Source: Sulfuritalea sp.
Lineage (GTDB): Bacteria > Pseudomonadota > Gammaproteobacteria > Burkholderiales > Rhodocyclaceae
Assembly (NCBI GenBank): GCA_021738105.1
Contig: JAIPCS010000073.1
Location: 1 to 14,451 of the forward strand
DNA: 14,451 nt
Direction: 5' to 3'
The position numbers and the translations under genes are program-made. The first letter of the stretch is position 1. Each line of letters starts with the position of its first letter. The notes under the pieces were generated by a model. The model searched no databases, was not told the origin of the DNA, and worked only from the letters and a program-made list of their open reading frames with translations. Positions 1 to 7,238 of this stretch are shown here, piece by piece.

Positions 1-45
1 GTTGGCATAGGGCAAAGCGCTGGTTACGAGAATCTTGCGGGTCAT
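1..45 (-). CDS. metG: Methionyl-tRNA synthetase, N-terminal 15 codons (partial)
   Basis: Read on the minus strand from the ATG at 45-43, the 15 codons give MTRKILVTSALPYAN. This matches the start of class I methionyl-tRNA synthetases, where the strand ending in LPYAN leads directly into the HIGH-type ATP-binding motif, which lies just outside the window. The enzyme charges tRNA-Met with methionine in the cytoplasm. A weak ribosome binding site (GGAAAG on the minus strand) sits about 8 nt before the ATG. The gene is cut only by the window edge and nothing suggests it is broken. It is divergent from every other gene here. The identification rests on a short but very characteristic stretch. Confidence 0.9.
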   Translation of the reverse strand, partial: MTRKILVTSALPYAN

Positions 46-104
46 GACACGGTCTTTCCGGTTGCTGGTGGCCGCCGCATGGCGTGCCGCGCCTCAAGAG
101 CGGC

Positions 105-110
105 ATTGTA
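105..110 (-). promoter_or_regulatory. Candidate -10 box for metG
   Basis: The minus strand reads TACAAT (5 of 6 to the sigma-70 -10 consensus), about 60 nt upstream of the metG ATG. No good -35 hexamer is seen at 16-18 bp spacing. That position is occupied by a run of G residues on the plus strand (113-132). The assignment is inferred from position and sequence only. Confidence 0.4.
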
Positions 111-112
111 CC

Positions 113-132
113 GGGGAGGGGTGGGGGCGGGG
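113..132 (+). other. G-quadruplex-type motif upstream of metG
   Basis: Four runs of four or five G (113-116, 118-121, 123-127, 129-132) are separated by single bases A, T and C. This is the classical pattern for a very stable parallel intramolecular G-quadruplex. It lies on the template strand for metG, in the spacer/-35 part of the putative metG promoter. The motif is seen directly; folding and function are inferred. Confidence 0.6.
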
Positions 133-147
133 TTTGGTTGCGATTTC

Positions 148-171
148 GCCGTGTCGCCATCGCCGAGTTTT
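148..171 (+). repeat. Left arm of a long-range inverted repeat
   Basis: These 24 bases match the reverse complement of 944-967 at 23 of 24 positions. The core is GCCATCGCCGAGTTTT. Related, more diverged copies occur at 271-286 and 896-917. The two perfect arms bracket about 820 bp, as terminal inverted repeats would. No flanking target-site duplication is seen, and the internal copies suggest an interspersed family instead. Confidence 0.6.
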
Positions 172-210
172 CGGGCTTCATCATTCCGGCGGTTCTACGT
201 ACCTTGAACT

Positions 211-286
211 CCACTTCGCGAAGTGGCAATGCGAATCCGGTGCATCGTTGATTTCCTCGCCGTATAACCAGCGCCGACTTTTCAGG
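211..286 (+). repeat. Diverged interspersed repeat, copy A
   Basis: This copy begins with a perfect 16-bp palindrome, CCACTTCGCGAAGTGG (211-226), and ends with GCGCCGACTTTTCAGGC. The same arrangement, similar length and an alignable interior recur in direct orientation at 837-916. The interior has clearly diverged, so this is an old duplication or two members of a dispersed family. Alignment was by eye. Confidence 0.5.
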
Positions 287-305
287 CCGAACCATTAACG
301 CATCT

Positions 306-321
306 GCCGGGCTCACCCGGC
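306..321 (+). repeat. Short GC hairpin
   Basis: GCCGGG and CCCGGC form a perfect 6-bp stem around a CTCA loop. No T-tract follows on either strand, so it is not a rho-independent terminator. It sits just after repeat copy A. Confidence 0.4.
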
Positions 322-430
322 GAACCTTCCTCGCTCAGTGGGACAGAGGTGGATTAAGACCGTCGCACTTGAGAGGTCGCAATAAAAGCAAATACAAAGC
401 TGCCACCCTTGTCGCTTTGCCGGACGCACC

Positions 431-459
431 CAAAAAAATCCCGGCTCGAGGCCGGGATT
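431..459 (-). terminator. Rho-independent terminator facing left, no assigned gene
   Basis: AATCCCGGC (437-445) and GCCGGGATT (451-459) form a perfect 9-bp stem around a 5-nt loop. On the minus strand the stem runs into seven consecutive T (complement of the A-run at 432-438). The plus strand lacks a T-tract. The element would end a transcript coming from the right, where no minus-strand gene is recognisable, so it may mark a small RNA or a lost gene. Confidence 0.65.
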
Positions 460-621
460 AAAACCAATGTCTTTGGGACACTGGAGGAGGAGACGGGTCA
501 ATTCGGTACATCACACAGTATTGCCGCACTAGAAGCGTTGGCGCGGACCAGATTTGATGCACTGCACAAGCTGACAACGCGAGTTTATACATCCTGCAAT
601 GGATGATAATCCCTCGCTCCA

Positions 622-649
622 TCACAATACTTGTGAATTGTTGTCACAA
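622..649. promoter_or_regulatory. Cluster of three TTGTGA/TCACAA half-sites
   Basis: The order is TCACAA (622-627), 3-nt gap, TTGTGA (631-636), 7-nt gap, TCACAA (644-649), giving two overlapping dyads. The half-sites resemble CRP/FNR-type TGTGA elements, but the spacers (3 and 7) differ from the canonical 6 for CRP, so no regulator is assigned. The cluster is about 410 bp before the macroglobulin gene and 160 bp on the upstream side of the left-facing terminator. Confidence 0.3.
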
Positions 650-836
650 ATACCCATCTCTTGAGCTGAATGGAGCAGCGCCTCTCTGATCGGCCCAGGC
701 GCGGGCAGGGCTCATGGTGCAGTGCAATCGTAGGCGCGGACGCGGCGGCGACAGTGCTATCGAAGCCGGCATCTCGACTCCGTACCCGGATCGAATCCGG
801 GGCAAGCGATTCCGATGGCTTTGCATGCCGTGGGTT

Positions 837-916
837 CCACTTCGCGGAATGGTAACGGCAGAAACCAGCGGTTGAGTTGAATCTGCTGTCATATTGCCAT
901 CGTCGACTTTTTAGGC
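837..916 (+). repeat. Diverged interspersed repeat, copy B
   Basis: This copy starts with CCACTTCGCGGAATGG, an imperfect version of the palindrome in copy A, and ends with CGTCGACTTTTTAGGC, the counterpart of the end of copy A. Total length is within a few bases of copy A. Its distal end also forms the left arm of a long hairpin with 939-959. Confidence 0.5.
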
Positions 917-959
917 GTACCGCGCGAGGGGATTCCATCGCCTAAAACTCGGCGATGGC
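896..959 (+). repeat. Long imperfect hairpin, 21-bp stem
   Basis: Arms 896-917 and 939-959 are complementary at about 19 of 21 positions plus a G-T pair, one mismatch and one bulged T, around a 21-nt loop. The arms are members of the GCCATCG-CGA-TTTT-AGGC repeat family. The hairpin lies about 65 bp before the putative macroglobulin -10 box and is not followed by a T-tract, so it is not called a terminator. Confidence 0.6.
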
Positions 960-967
960 GATACGGC
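944..967 (-). repeat. Right arm of the long-range inverted repeat
   Basis: The minus strand of this segment matches 148-171 at 23 of 24 positions. It overlaps the right arm of the local hairpin, so the same sequence could pair with 148-171 or with 896-917. Confidence 0.6.
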
Positions 968-1002
968 AAGCCAATCACCGGATAAATTAACGGTCACCGT
1001 CG

Positions 1003-1030
1003 GCGACCTCCCCGCCCCGCTGGCTATAAT
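1003..1030 (+). promoter_or_regulatory. Candidate sigma-70 promoter of the macroglobulin gene
   Basis: A perfect -10 box TATAAT (1025-1030) lies 31 bp before the ATG. The best -35 at 16-bp spacing is GCGACC (1003-1008), matching only the GAC core of TTGACA. Start of transcription would fall near 1036-1038, leaving a leader of about 25 nt. Confidence 0.55.
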
Positions 1031-1060
1031 CAAGCCACGCCAATCCTGCGGATCACGACA

Positions 1061-4000
1061 ATGTTTAGAAGCGCTTCGGCGCTGGTTTGCCTGGCTTTTT
1101 CGTTTGCGGCACAGGCAGCCTGGGTTCAGCAATTCACACCGCAAGAGCTGGTGGATAAGCAAACGCGCGCAACGGCGGTATTCAGCACTGACATGGTCCC
1201 GCTGGGCCGCAGCCGGGGGCGAACCCCCTTCCGCGTCGACTGCGGAAAGCTTGGCGGCACGGGTCGATGGACCGATACCAAGACATGGACCTGGCAGCTC
1301 AAGCGAGCATTGAAGCCGGGCGAGCGCTGCACGTTTACGCTGAAGCGTGGACTCAAGGCGATCAATGGCGAGGCCGTCAGTGGCCAGAGCCGCTACCGCT
1401 TCTTTACGCCGGGACCCTGGCCACGCGCAGTGTTCCCTGCGCCGGGTGAAGGCATCGAAGAAGATCAGGCGTTTGTGATTACGCCGGCCGGGCCGGTCAG
1501 GCCAGCATCGGTGGAGGCCAATCTCTGGTGTGAGGCCGATGGTATCGGCAACCGTATCCCGGTGCGATTGGTGCCACCCGGGCAGCGCGCGGAAATTCTC
1601 AAGGTGATGCGGCGTATCGGCAACGACGACATCGTTGTCAGTTGCAGTGAGCGACTGCCGTCGGGCAGCAAGATGAAGCTGGTCTGGGGCAAGGGTGTCG
1701 AGTCGGTGAATGGCGCAAAGTCCAGCCGCGAAGAAAGTTTCGTCTATCCGGTGCGCGAACCATTTCGCGCGACCTTGAGCTGCGAGCGAGAACGCGCCAG
1801 TGCGCCCTGCTCACCCTTGTCCAACCTGAGTCTGGAGTTTTCCTCCGCAGTGGATGCCTCACTGCGCGCCAGAACAAAACTGGTCACGCCAAGCGGTGAG
1901 CACCTGCCAATCGACCCGACGCTGCGTGACGGCCGCCGCGAAAACACGGCGAACAGCTTCGTCTTCGCACAACCCTTTGCGCCCAATGCCGAGTTCCGCC
2001 TTGAGCTCCCCCCCGATTTGAAGGATTTGTCGGGCCGAGCGCTGACCAATGCGGGCAGTTTTCCCTTGCGCTTCAATACCGGCGCCTTGCCGCCGCTGGC
2101 GAAATTCTCCGGCGATTTCGGCATCCTCGAGCTCAAGGAGGGCGGTGTTTTGCCGGTCACGCTGCGCAATGTGGAATCCACGCTGGACATGAAGGAAAGG
2201 CGCTTGACCGACGATGCCGAAGTGATTGCCCAGATGCAGGCGCTGGTCCGCTTCAACCGGCAGACGAAGACGGTCAAGCTCAAGCGTGACGGCAAGCTCG
2301 AAGAGTTTGAAGACAACTACTACGCCCGTGAGCTGCCGTTTCTGGCGAAGCAGCCCGGTGTGACTCACCGCAGTCTGCCCAAACCTGGCGGCAGTGCCGC
2401 TTTCGAAGTGCTGGGCATTCCGTTGGCGAAACCTGGCTACCACATCGTGGAAATTGAAAGCCGGCTGCTCGGCGCCGCCTTGCTTGCCAGTGACAAGAAC
2501 AAGAAAAAACCGATGTATGTGCGCAGTACGGCACTGGTGACCAACATGGCGGTGCATTTCAAGCGCGGGGTCGACAACGCGCTGGTCTGGGTGACGGCGC
2601 TGGACAGCGGCAAGCCGGTGGGTGCCGCCACGGTGCGCATCTCGGATTGCAAGGGGACACTAATGTGGTCCGGCAGGACCGACGACAAGGGACGCGCCCT
2701 GGTGAATAAGGCGTTGACTGAAAAGCACTGCGACGGTGTCAACTTCCTGTTTGTCAGCTCGCGTCTCGGGGAGGACTACAGTTTCGTGCGCAGCGACTGG
2801 AGCGAGGGCATCGAGCCCTGGCGCTTCGGCATACCCACCTGGGGGGAAAGTCACGGCACGCGTCTGATCCATACGCTGTTCGATCGCAGCCTGCTGCGCC
2901 CCGGTCAGACCGTATCGATGAAGCACATCGCGCGAGACCGCGCCAGCAGCGGCATGCGCTTCGTCGATGCCGCGGCACTGCCCGCGCTGGCGACCCTTCG
3001 CCATGACAGCGGCGACGAATACAAATTGCCCTTGAACTGGGATGCAAAAGGCGTGGCCTTGAGCCACTGGAAAATCCCGGTAACCGCCAAACGCGGGCGG
3101 TACAGCCTTGAGATACCGGGGGCCGACGAAGCCGGCTTCCGCGTTTCCGACTTCCGCTTGCCGGTGTTTACCGGCAGTGTGCAGGGCACCTCGGCGCGCC
3201 AGATAGCGCCCAAGCGCGTGGCCCTGGCGCTGGGTCTGTCGTTTCTCAACGGCGGCGCGGCAAAGGCGCATCCGGTCAATCTCTCTGCCACCGTGCGCCC
3301 GGTCTATTCCGGACAGATCAGTCGACCGGGCTATGACGGCTTCAATTTCGACGTCTCGTTCAGTGAAGCCGGCATCGCGTCGTTCGGCATCGACAATGGT
3401 CGCGAGCGCGAGCGACTGATCCTGAACAAGAAGTCGCTGAAGCTGAACAATGAGGGAGCCGGCAAGCTTGACGTGGCGCTGGACGAAAAGCTGCGCGGAC
3501 CGGCCGAGATCTACGCCGAGATGAGTTTCAACGATCCCAATGGCGAGATCCAGACCATCCACGGCAGCGTGCCGGTGTGGCCGTCCGCCGTCGTGCTCGG
3601 CATGCGCATTCCCGAATGGGTGGCAGCGGGCAGCAAGGCACAGGTTGATGTCGTGGCGCTCGATCTGGATGACAAGCCGCTGGCTGGCCAGAAGATTACC
3701 GTTACCGCCAAGCGGCGCGTGTCCTACTCCCACCGGCGGCGCGTGGTCGGCGGCTTCTATGCCTACGAAAACCGGGAAGAATTTGTCGAACTGGGTTCGG
3801 TCTGTGGTGGCCGCAGCAATCAGCGCGGCCTGCTGCACTGTGAACCCAAGGTGGACGGCCCCGGCGAAATATATTTGCTGGCAACGACTCACGATTCGGA
3901 AGGCAATCCCGCCCGCAGCGGGGCCGGTTACTGGAATGCGAGCGGGAACCACGATCCCTGGGTGACCGCCGGCAACCAGGACCGCATCTCTGTCGTTCCC

Positions 4001-6721
4001 GAGCAGCCGCGCTACCAGATCGGCGATACCGCACGATTCCGTGTGCATACCCCCTTCCTCGACGCCACGGCGCTGATCACGGTCGAGGCCGGCGGCATCA
4101 TCGATACTTTTGCCCGGCCCTTGTCGCGTTACAGCCCGATCATCGAACTGCCGGTCAAGGCCGAGTGGGCACCCAACGTATTTGTTTCGGTACTGGTGGT
4201 GCGCGGTCGGATCGAAGCTCTCAAGTGGTATTCGCTGTTCCAGTGGGGCTGGCGTGAACCGGCGTCGTGGTTCCGTCAATGGTGGAACCCGCAGCATCCG
4301 ACGGCCATGGTCGATCTGGCCAAACCCAGCTGGCGTATGGGTCTGGCTCCACTCAGTGTCGGCACCGAGCGCTTGCGGCTCAAGGTGGAGGTCAGCCCGG
4401 AAAGAAAGGACTATCGGCCCCGGGAAGAGGCCGCGGTGCGCCTGAAAGTCAGTACGGCCGATGGCCAGCCATTGCCGCCCGATGCTGAAGTGGCCTTTGT
4501 CGCCGTCGACCAGGCCTTGCTCGAACTCCAGCCGAATACCAGCTGGAAACTGCTCGAAGCGATGACGCCGCGTCGTGCCTACGAAGTGAACACCGCCACC
4601 GCACAATCTCAGGTCATCGGCAAACGCCACTTCGGTCGCAAGGCGGTCCCCCCCGGAGGAGGAGGAGGCCGGGCGCCGGCGCGTGAACTCTTCGATACCT
4701 TGCTGACCTGGCAGCCACGCGTAAAAGTCGGCGCTGACGGCACGGCGGTGGTGAAGCTCCCGATCAACGATTCGCTTACGGAATTCACGCTGGTTGGCAT
4801 CGCCAGCGCCGGTACCGCGCTGTTCGGCACCGGCAGCGGCGCGATCCGCACCCGGCAGGACCTGCAAATGATCTCCGGCCTGCCGCCGCTGGTGCGCGAA
4901 GGTGACAAGTATCGGGCTTTGCTGACCGTGCGCAACGGCACGGCACAACCCATGGGTGTCGAAGTCACCGCCCGCGCCGGCCCGCAAAAACTGGAAACCC
5001 GGCATGTGGCGCTGGAGGCCGAAGGCGCGGCCGAAGTGAGCTGGAACGTCGAAGCGCCCGACACCGAAACCCGCCTCACCTGGGAATTCGAAGCCAATGA
5101 GGAAAACGGTTCCGGTCGCGACCGTTTCAAGCTCACCCAGCAGGTCGAAGCTGCCGTACCGGTCACCGTTCAGCATGGCAGCTTTGCCCGTATCGACGGC
5201 CGGCTGCACATGCCCGCAACCACCCCGCCCGACGCGCTGCCCGGGCGCGGCGGCATCGAGATCGGCTTGTCTTCCCGGCTCTCGGCGCCCCCTCCGGGCT
5301 TGAACCGGTTTTTTGAGGACTATCCCTTTACCTGTCTCGAACAAAACGCTTCGGTCGCCATCGGCGTGCGTGACAAGAAACGCTGGAAGGAGGTGGTCGA
5401 CAGCCTGCCGGCGCTGCTCGATCGCAATGGCCTGGCGCGTTATTTCGCCGACCAATCGTCCACCGGGAGCGCGGGCAGTGTGACGCTCACCGCCTATCTG
5501 CTAGATATCGCGCTGGCCAGCGGCTTCAATTTGCCCGACGAGATTCGCACGCGCATGGAAAACGGCCTCGCGGGTTTTGTCGAGGCACGCTTCAAAGCTC
5601 CCATCTGGTCACCCACCCGCACCGATGCGCGGCTTGCTGCAAAACTGACCGCCCTCGAAGCCCTCACTCGCGCCGGCAGGAAACCGGTCAAGACAAGTGC
5701 TGCACTGGACGTACCGCTGCTGCGCCTGCCCAGTTCGGCCTTGATCGACTGGTATCTGGTGCTGAAGCGATTGACCGATCTGCCGCAACGCGCGCAAAAA
5801 CTTGCTGCCGCAGAGCGCGAGTTGCGAAATCGTTTGAGCTATACCGGCGGCCGGCTGAATTTCACGACCGAGAAGAGCGACTATTGGTGGTGGATGATGG
5901 TCAGCGGCGACTCCAATGCCTTCCGCCTGATTGAAGCTGTAATGGATGATCCGTCCTGGAGCGAGGACTTGCCCAAACTCCTGCGCGGCGCCCAAGAGAG
6001 GCAGGCACGCGGCCGCTGGACGACGACCACGGCCAATACCTGGGCCGCCATTCTTCTCGAGCAATATGGTCGCCGTTTTGAACTCGACAGGGTCACCGGC
6101 GTCACCCGCGTCGGGCTCGGCCCGGCCGCACAGGAGCATCGCTGGAAGCGCGGCGAAGACAAGCCGCTGCTGACCCTGCCCCGGCCAACCGGCACAGGAA
6201 AAAGCACGCTGAACCTGAGCCATGAAGGCAACGGCAAACCCTGGGCCAGCATCCAGACGCTCGCCGCGATTCCTGCAGGCAAGCCGCGCCAACTCGGTTA
6301 CCGCATCAAGCGCAAGGTCACACCGTTGCAGGAAAAGGAAAAAGGCAAGATCAGCCGCGGCGATCTGTGGCGGGTGACGCTCAACATTGAAGCTGCTCAG
6401 GACATGAGCTGGGTCGCCCTCAGCGACCCGATCCCGGCCGGCGCGCGTATTCTCGGCGATGGCAACGGCCGCGATTCACGCATTGCCACCCTGACCGAAG
6501 ACACGCGCTCACGCCGCCTGTGGCCCACCTACGTCGAGCGCACATTCGCCAACTTCCGCGCCTATTACGAAGTCGTGCCCAAAGGCCGTTTCAGCATCGA
6601 CTACACGGTTCGCATCAACAACGCCGGCGAGTTCGCGCTGCCACCCACCCGCGTCGAGGCAATGTATGCGCCGGACGTGTTCGGCGAAGTGCCGAACGGA
6701 AAAGTTGTTGTAGTTGACTGA
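1061..6721 (+). CDS. Bacterial alpha-2-macroglobulin family protein, periplasmic protease trap
   Basis: This 1886-residue protein belongs to the COG2373 / YfhM-like macroglobulins. Family members trap proteases: cleavage of a bait segment triggers a conformational change and a reactive thioester attaches to the attacker. The thioester motif CLEQ is intact at residues 1425-1428 in the context YPFTCLEQN. An MG2-type domain covers about 500-560, and an FDRSLLRPGQTV macroglobulin strand follows near 606. A Pro-Pro-Gly5 segment (1197-1203) marks the likely bait/hinge just before the A2M domain at about 1208-1300. The N-terminus is a signal peptide ending near AQA (residue 19). It has no lipobox cysteine, so the mature protein should be soluble in the periplasm, unlike the E. 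coli YfhM lipoprotein. It is longer than the 1653 residues of YfhM. The ATG is preceded by a weak GCGGAT ribosome binding site at 7 nt. pbpC downstream supports the YfhM-like class. Confidence 0.93.
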   Translation: MFRSASALVCLAFSFAAQAAWVQQFTPQELVDKQTRATAVFSTDMVPLGRSRGRTPFRVDCGKLGGTGRWTDTKTWTWQLKRALKPGERCTFTLKRGLKAINGEAVSGQSRYRFFTPGPWPRAVFPAPGEGIEEDQAFVITPAGPVRPASVEANLWCEADGIGNRIPVRLVPPGQRAEILKVMRRIGNDDIVVSCSERLPSGSKMKLVWGKGVESVNGAKSSREESFVYPVREPFRATLSCERERASAPCSPLSNLSLEFSSAVDASLRARTKLVTPSGEHLPIDPTLRDGRRENTANSFVFAQPFAPNAEFRLELPPDLKDLSGRALTNAGSFPLRFNTGALPPLAKFSGDFGILELKEGGVLPVTLRNVESTLDMKERRLTDDAEVIAQMQALVRFNRQTKTVKLKRDGKLEEFEDNYYARELPFLAKQPGVTHRSLPKPGGSAAFEVLGIPLAKPGYHIVEIESRLLGAALLASDKNKKKPMYVRSTALVTNMAVHFKRGVDNALVWVTALDSGKPVGAATVRISDCKGTLMWSGRTDDKGRALVNKALTEKHCDGVNFLFVSSRLGEDYSFVRSDWSEGIEPWRFGIPTWGESHGTRLIHTLFDRSLLRPGQTVSMKHIARDRASSGMRFVDAAALPALATLRHDSGDEYKLPLNWDAKGVALSHWKIPVTAKRGRYSLEIPGADEAGFRVSDFRLPVFTGSVQGTSARQIAPKRVALALGLSFLNGGAAKAHPVNLSATVRPVYSGQISRPGYDGFNFDVSFSEAGIASFGIDNGRERERLILNKKSLKLNNEGAGKLDVALDEKLRGPAEIYAEMSFNDPNGEIQTIHGSVPVWPSAVVLGMRIPEWVAAGSKAQVDVVALDLDDKPLAGQKITVTAKRRVSYSHRRRVVGGFYAYENREEFVELGSVCGGRSNQRGLLHCEPKVDGPGEIYLLATTHDSEGNPARSGAGYWNASGNHDPWVTAGNQDRISVVPEQPRYQIGDTARFRVHTPFLDATALITVEAGGIIDTFARPLSRYSPIIELPVKAEWAPNVFVSVLVVRGRIEALKWYSLFQWGWREPASWFRQWWNPQHPTAMVDLAKPSWRMGLAPLSVGTERLRLKVEVSPERKDYRPREEAAVRLKVSTADGQPLPPDAEVAFVAVDQALLELQPNTSWKLLEAMTPRRAYEVNTATAQSQVIGKRHFGRKAVPPGGGGGRAPARELFDTLLTWQPRVKVGADGTAVVKLPINDSLTEFTLVGIASAGTALFGTGSGAIRTRQDLQMISGLPPLVREGDKYRALLTVRNGTAQPMGVEVTARAGPQKLETRHVALEAEGAAEVSWNVEAPDTETRLTWEFEANEENGSGRDRFKLTQQVEAAVPVTVQHGSFARIDGRLHMPATTPPDALPGRGGIEIGLSSRLSAPPPGLNRFFEDYPFTCLEQNASVAIGVRDKKRWKEVVDSLPALLDRNGLARYFADQSSTGSAGSVTLTAYLLDIALASGFNLPDEIRTRMENGLAGFVEARFKAPIWSPTRTDARLAAKLTALEALTRAGRKPVKTSAALDVPLLRLPSSALIDWYLVLKRLTDLPQRAQKLAAAERELRNRLSYTGGRLNFTTEKSDYWWWMMVSGDSNAFRLIEAVMDDPSWSEDLPKLLRGAQERQARGRWTTTTANTWAAILLEQYGRRFELDRVTGVTRVGLGPAAQEHRWKRGEDKPLLTLPRPTGTGKSTLNLSHEGNGKPWASIQTLAAIPAGKPRQLGYRIKRKVTPLQEKEKGKISRGDLWRVTLNIEAAQDMSWVALSDPIPAGARILGDGNGRDSRIATLTEDTRSRRLWPTYVERTFANFRAYYEVVPKGRFSIDYTVRINNAGEFALPPTRVEAMYAPDVFGEVPNGKVVVVD

Positions 6722-6746
6722 TCGCGGACAGAAAAAGTCGGCGCTG

Positions 6747-6860
6747 ATGAAACAACTGATAAGACAACTGCGCAGCAAGAAGGGACAGGACAAAACCCTG
6801 CCCGCTTCGCTGCGGATGCGCTACAAGGCGGTCGAGCAAGAAACGCTCTCCTCGCCGTAG
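6747..6860 (+). CDS. Possible 37-residue basic ORF, unrecognised
   Basis: An ATG 25 bp after the macroglobulin stop opens a 37-codon frame (MKQLIRQLRSKK at the start) ending at TAG 6858-6860. It is rich in Lys, Arg and Gln. There is no convincing ribosome binding site, and the first half uses rare ATA and AGA codons. No family is recognised. It may simply be the leader between the macroglobulin gene and the following gene. Confidence 0.2.
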   Translation: MKQLIRQLRSKKGQDKTLPASLRMRYKAVEQETLSSP

Positions 6861-6912
6861 CGAATGGCGAGACGGCGAATCAGCCGGGCCGCTAACCTGC
6901 AAGAAGGAAAAA

Positions 6913-7233
6913 ATGATGAAGATTCTGCTTTTGTGTCATGACCTGACGACGCGCCTGCGTCTTGACTCGGCCTGGAAGGCGGCGGGCGCTACCGTACTGG
7001 GTGCAACGAGCAAAGAGACGCCTGATTGCATCGTTATAGACCTTGGCCGACGCGATGCGCTGGAGCAGGTTGCACGATTGCGCGCTTTGTATCCCGACGT
7101 GGGCATCGTCACCTGCGCCGCGACCTTCGATGGAGAAGTGGTCGAAGCGGCGAATGCCGCAGGCGCCACCGAATTCGCGGCACGCAGTTTCGTTGACAAG
7201 CGCGTGGCGCGACGCCTCAATCTGGCGGGCTGA
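6913..7233 (+). CDS. Small receiver-like (CheY-fold) protein, function unknown
   Basis: This 106-residue protein has the alternating hydrophobic strands and helices of a receiver or flavodoxin-like fold. KILLLC is strand 1, CIVIDL strand 3 with Asp43 at the phospho-acceptor position, and GIVTCAA strand 4 with Thr67 at the switch position. Only one acidic residue (Asp10) follows strand 1, and the usual Lys-Pro after strand 5 is replaced by ARS, so it looks like an atypical or degenerate receiver without an output domain. A good AAGGA site ends at 6908. ATG 6913 is only 4 nt away and the second ATG at 6916 is 7 nt away, so translation may really begin at 6916. The next gene starts 5 nt after its stop, which implies co-translation with the glycosyltransferase and pbpC. 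The role is unknown; a regulator of the envelope genes is a guess. Confidence 0.75.
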   Translation: MMKILLLCHDLTTRLRLDSAWKAAGATVLGATSKETPDCIVIDLGRRDALEQVARLRALYPDVGIVTCAATFDGEVVEAANAAGATEFAARSFVDKRVARRLNLAG

Positions 7234-7238
7234 ACCCC

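Larger units (their letters stand above)
46..1060. other. About 1 kb intergenic region rich in repeats, no credible gene
   Basis: No open frame here has both a ribosome binding site and recognisable protein sequence, and the short frames overlap each other on both strands. The stretch contains a G-run block, diverged repeat copies, a strong hairpin, a left-facing terminator and a dyad cluster, all listed separately. No transposase, integrase or complete tRNA gene is visible. It separates divergent metG from the macroglobulin gene and looks like accessory or decayed sequence. Confidence 0.6.

Noticed and set aside
631..649. Canonical CRP binding site
   Set aside because: The spacer between TGTGA and TCACA is 7 rather than 6 bases, and there is no well-placed promoter next to it.
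785..801. tRNA T-arm-like structure (5-bp stem, 7-nt loop ATCGAAT)
   Set aside because: No matching acceptor stem, D-arm or anticodon arm is found upstream, so no tRNA gene is called; chance or a tRNA fragment.
585..938. 117-codon minus-strand frame in the intergenic region
   Set aside because: No ribosome binding site or recognisable protein sequence; it runs through repeat copies and overlaps other random frames.
2660..5455. 931-codon open frame antisense to the macroglobulin gene
   Set aside because: It lies fully inside a gene with clear family motifs on the plus strand, shows no recognisable domains, and is the kind of long antisense frame expected from high-GC codon usage.
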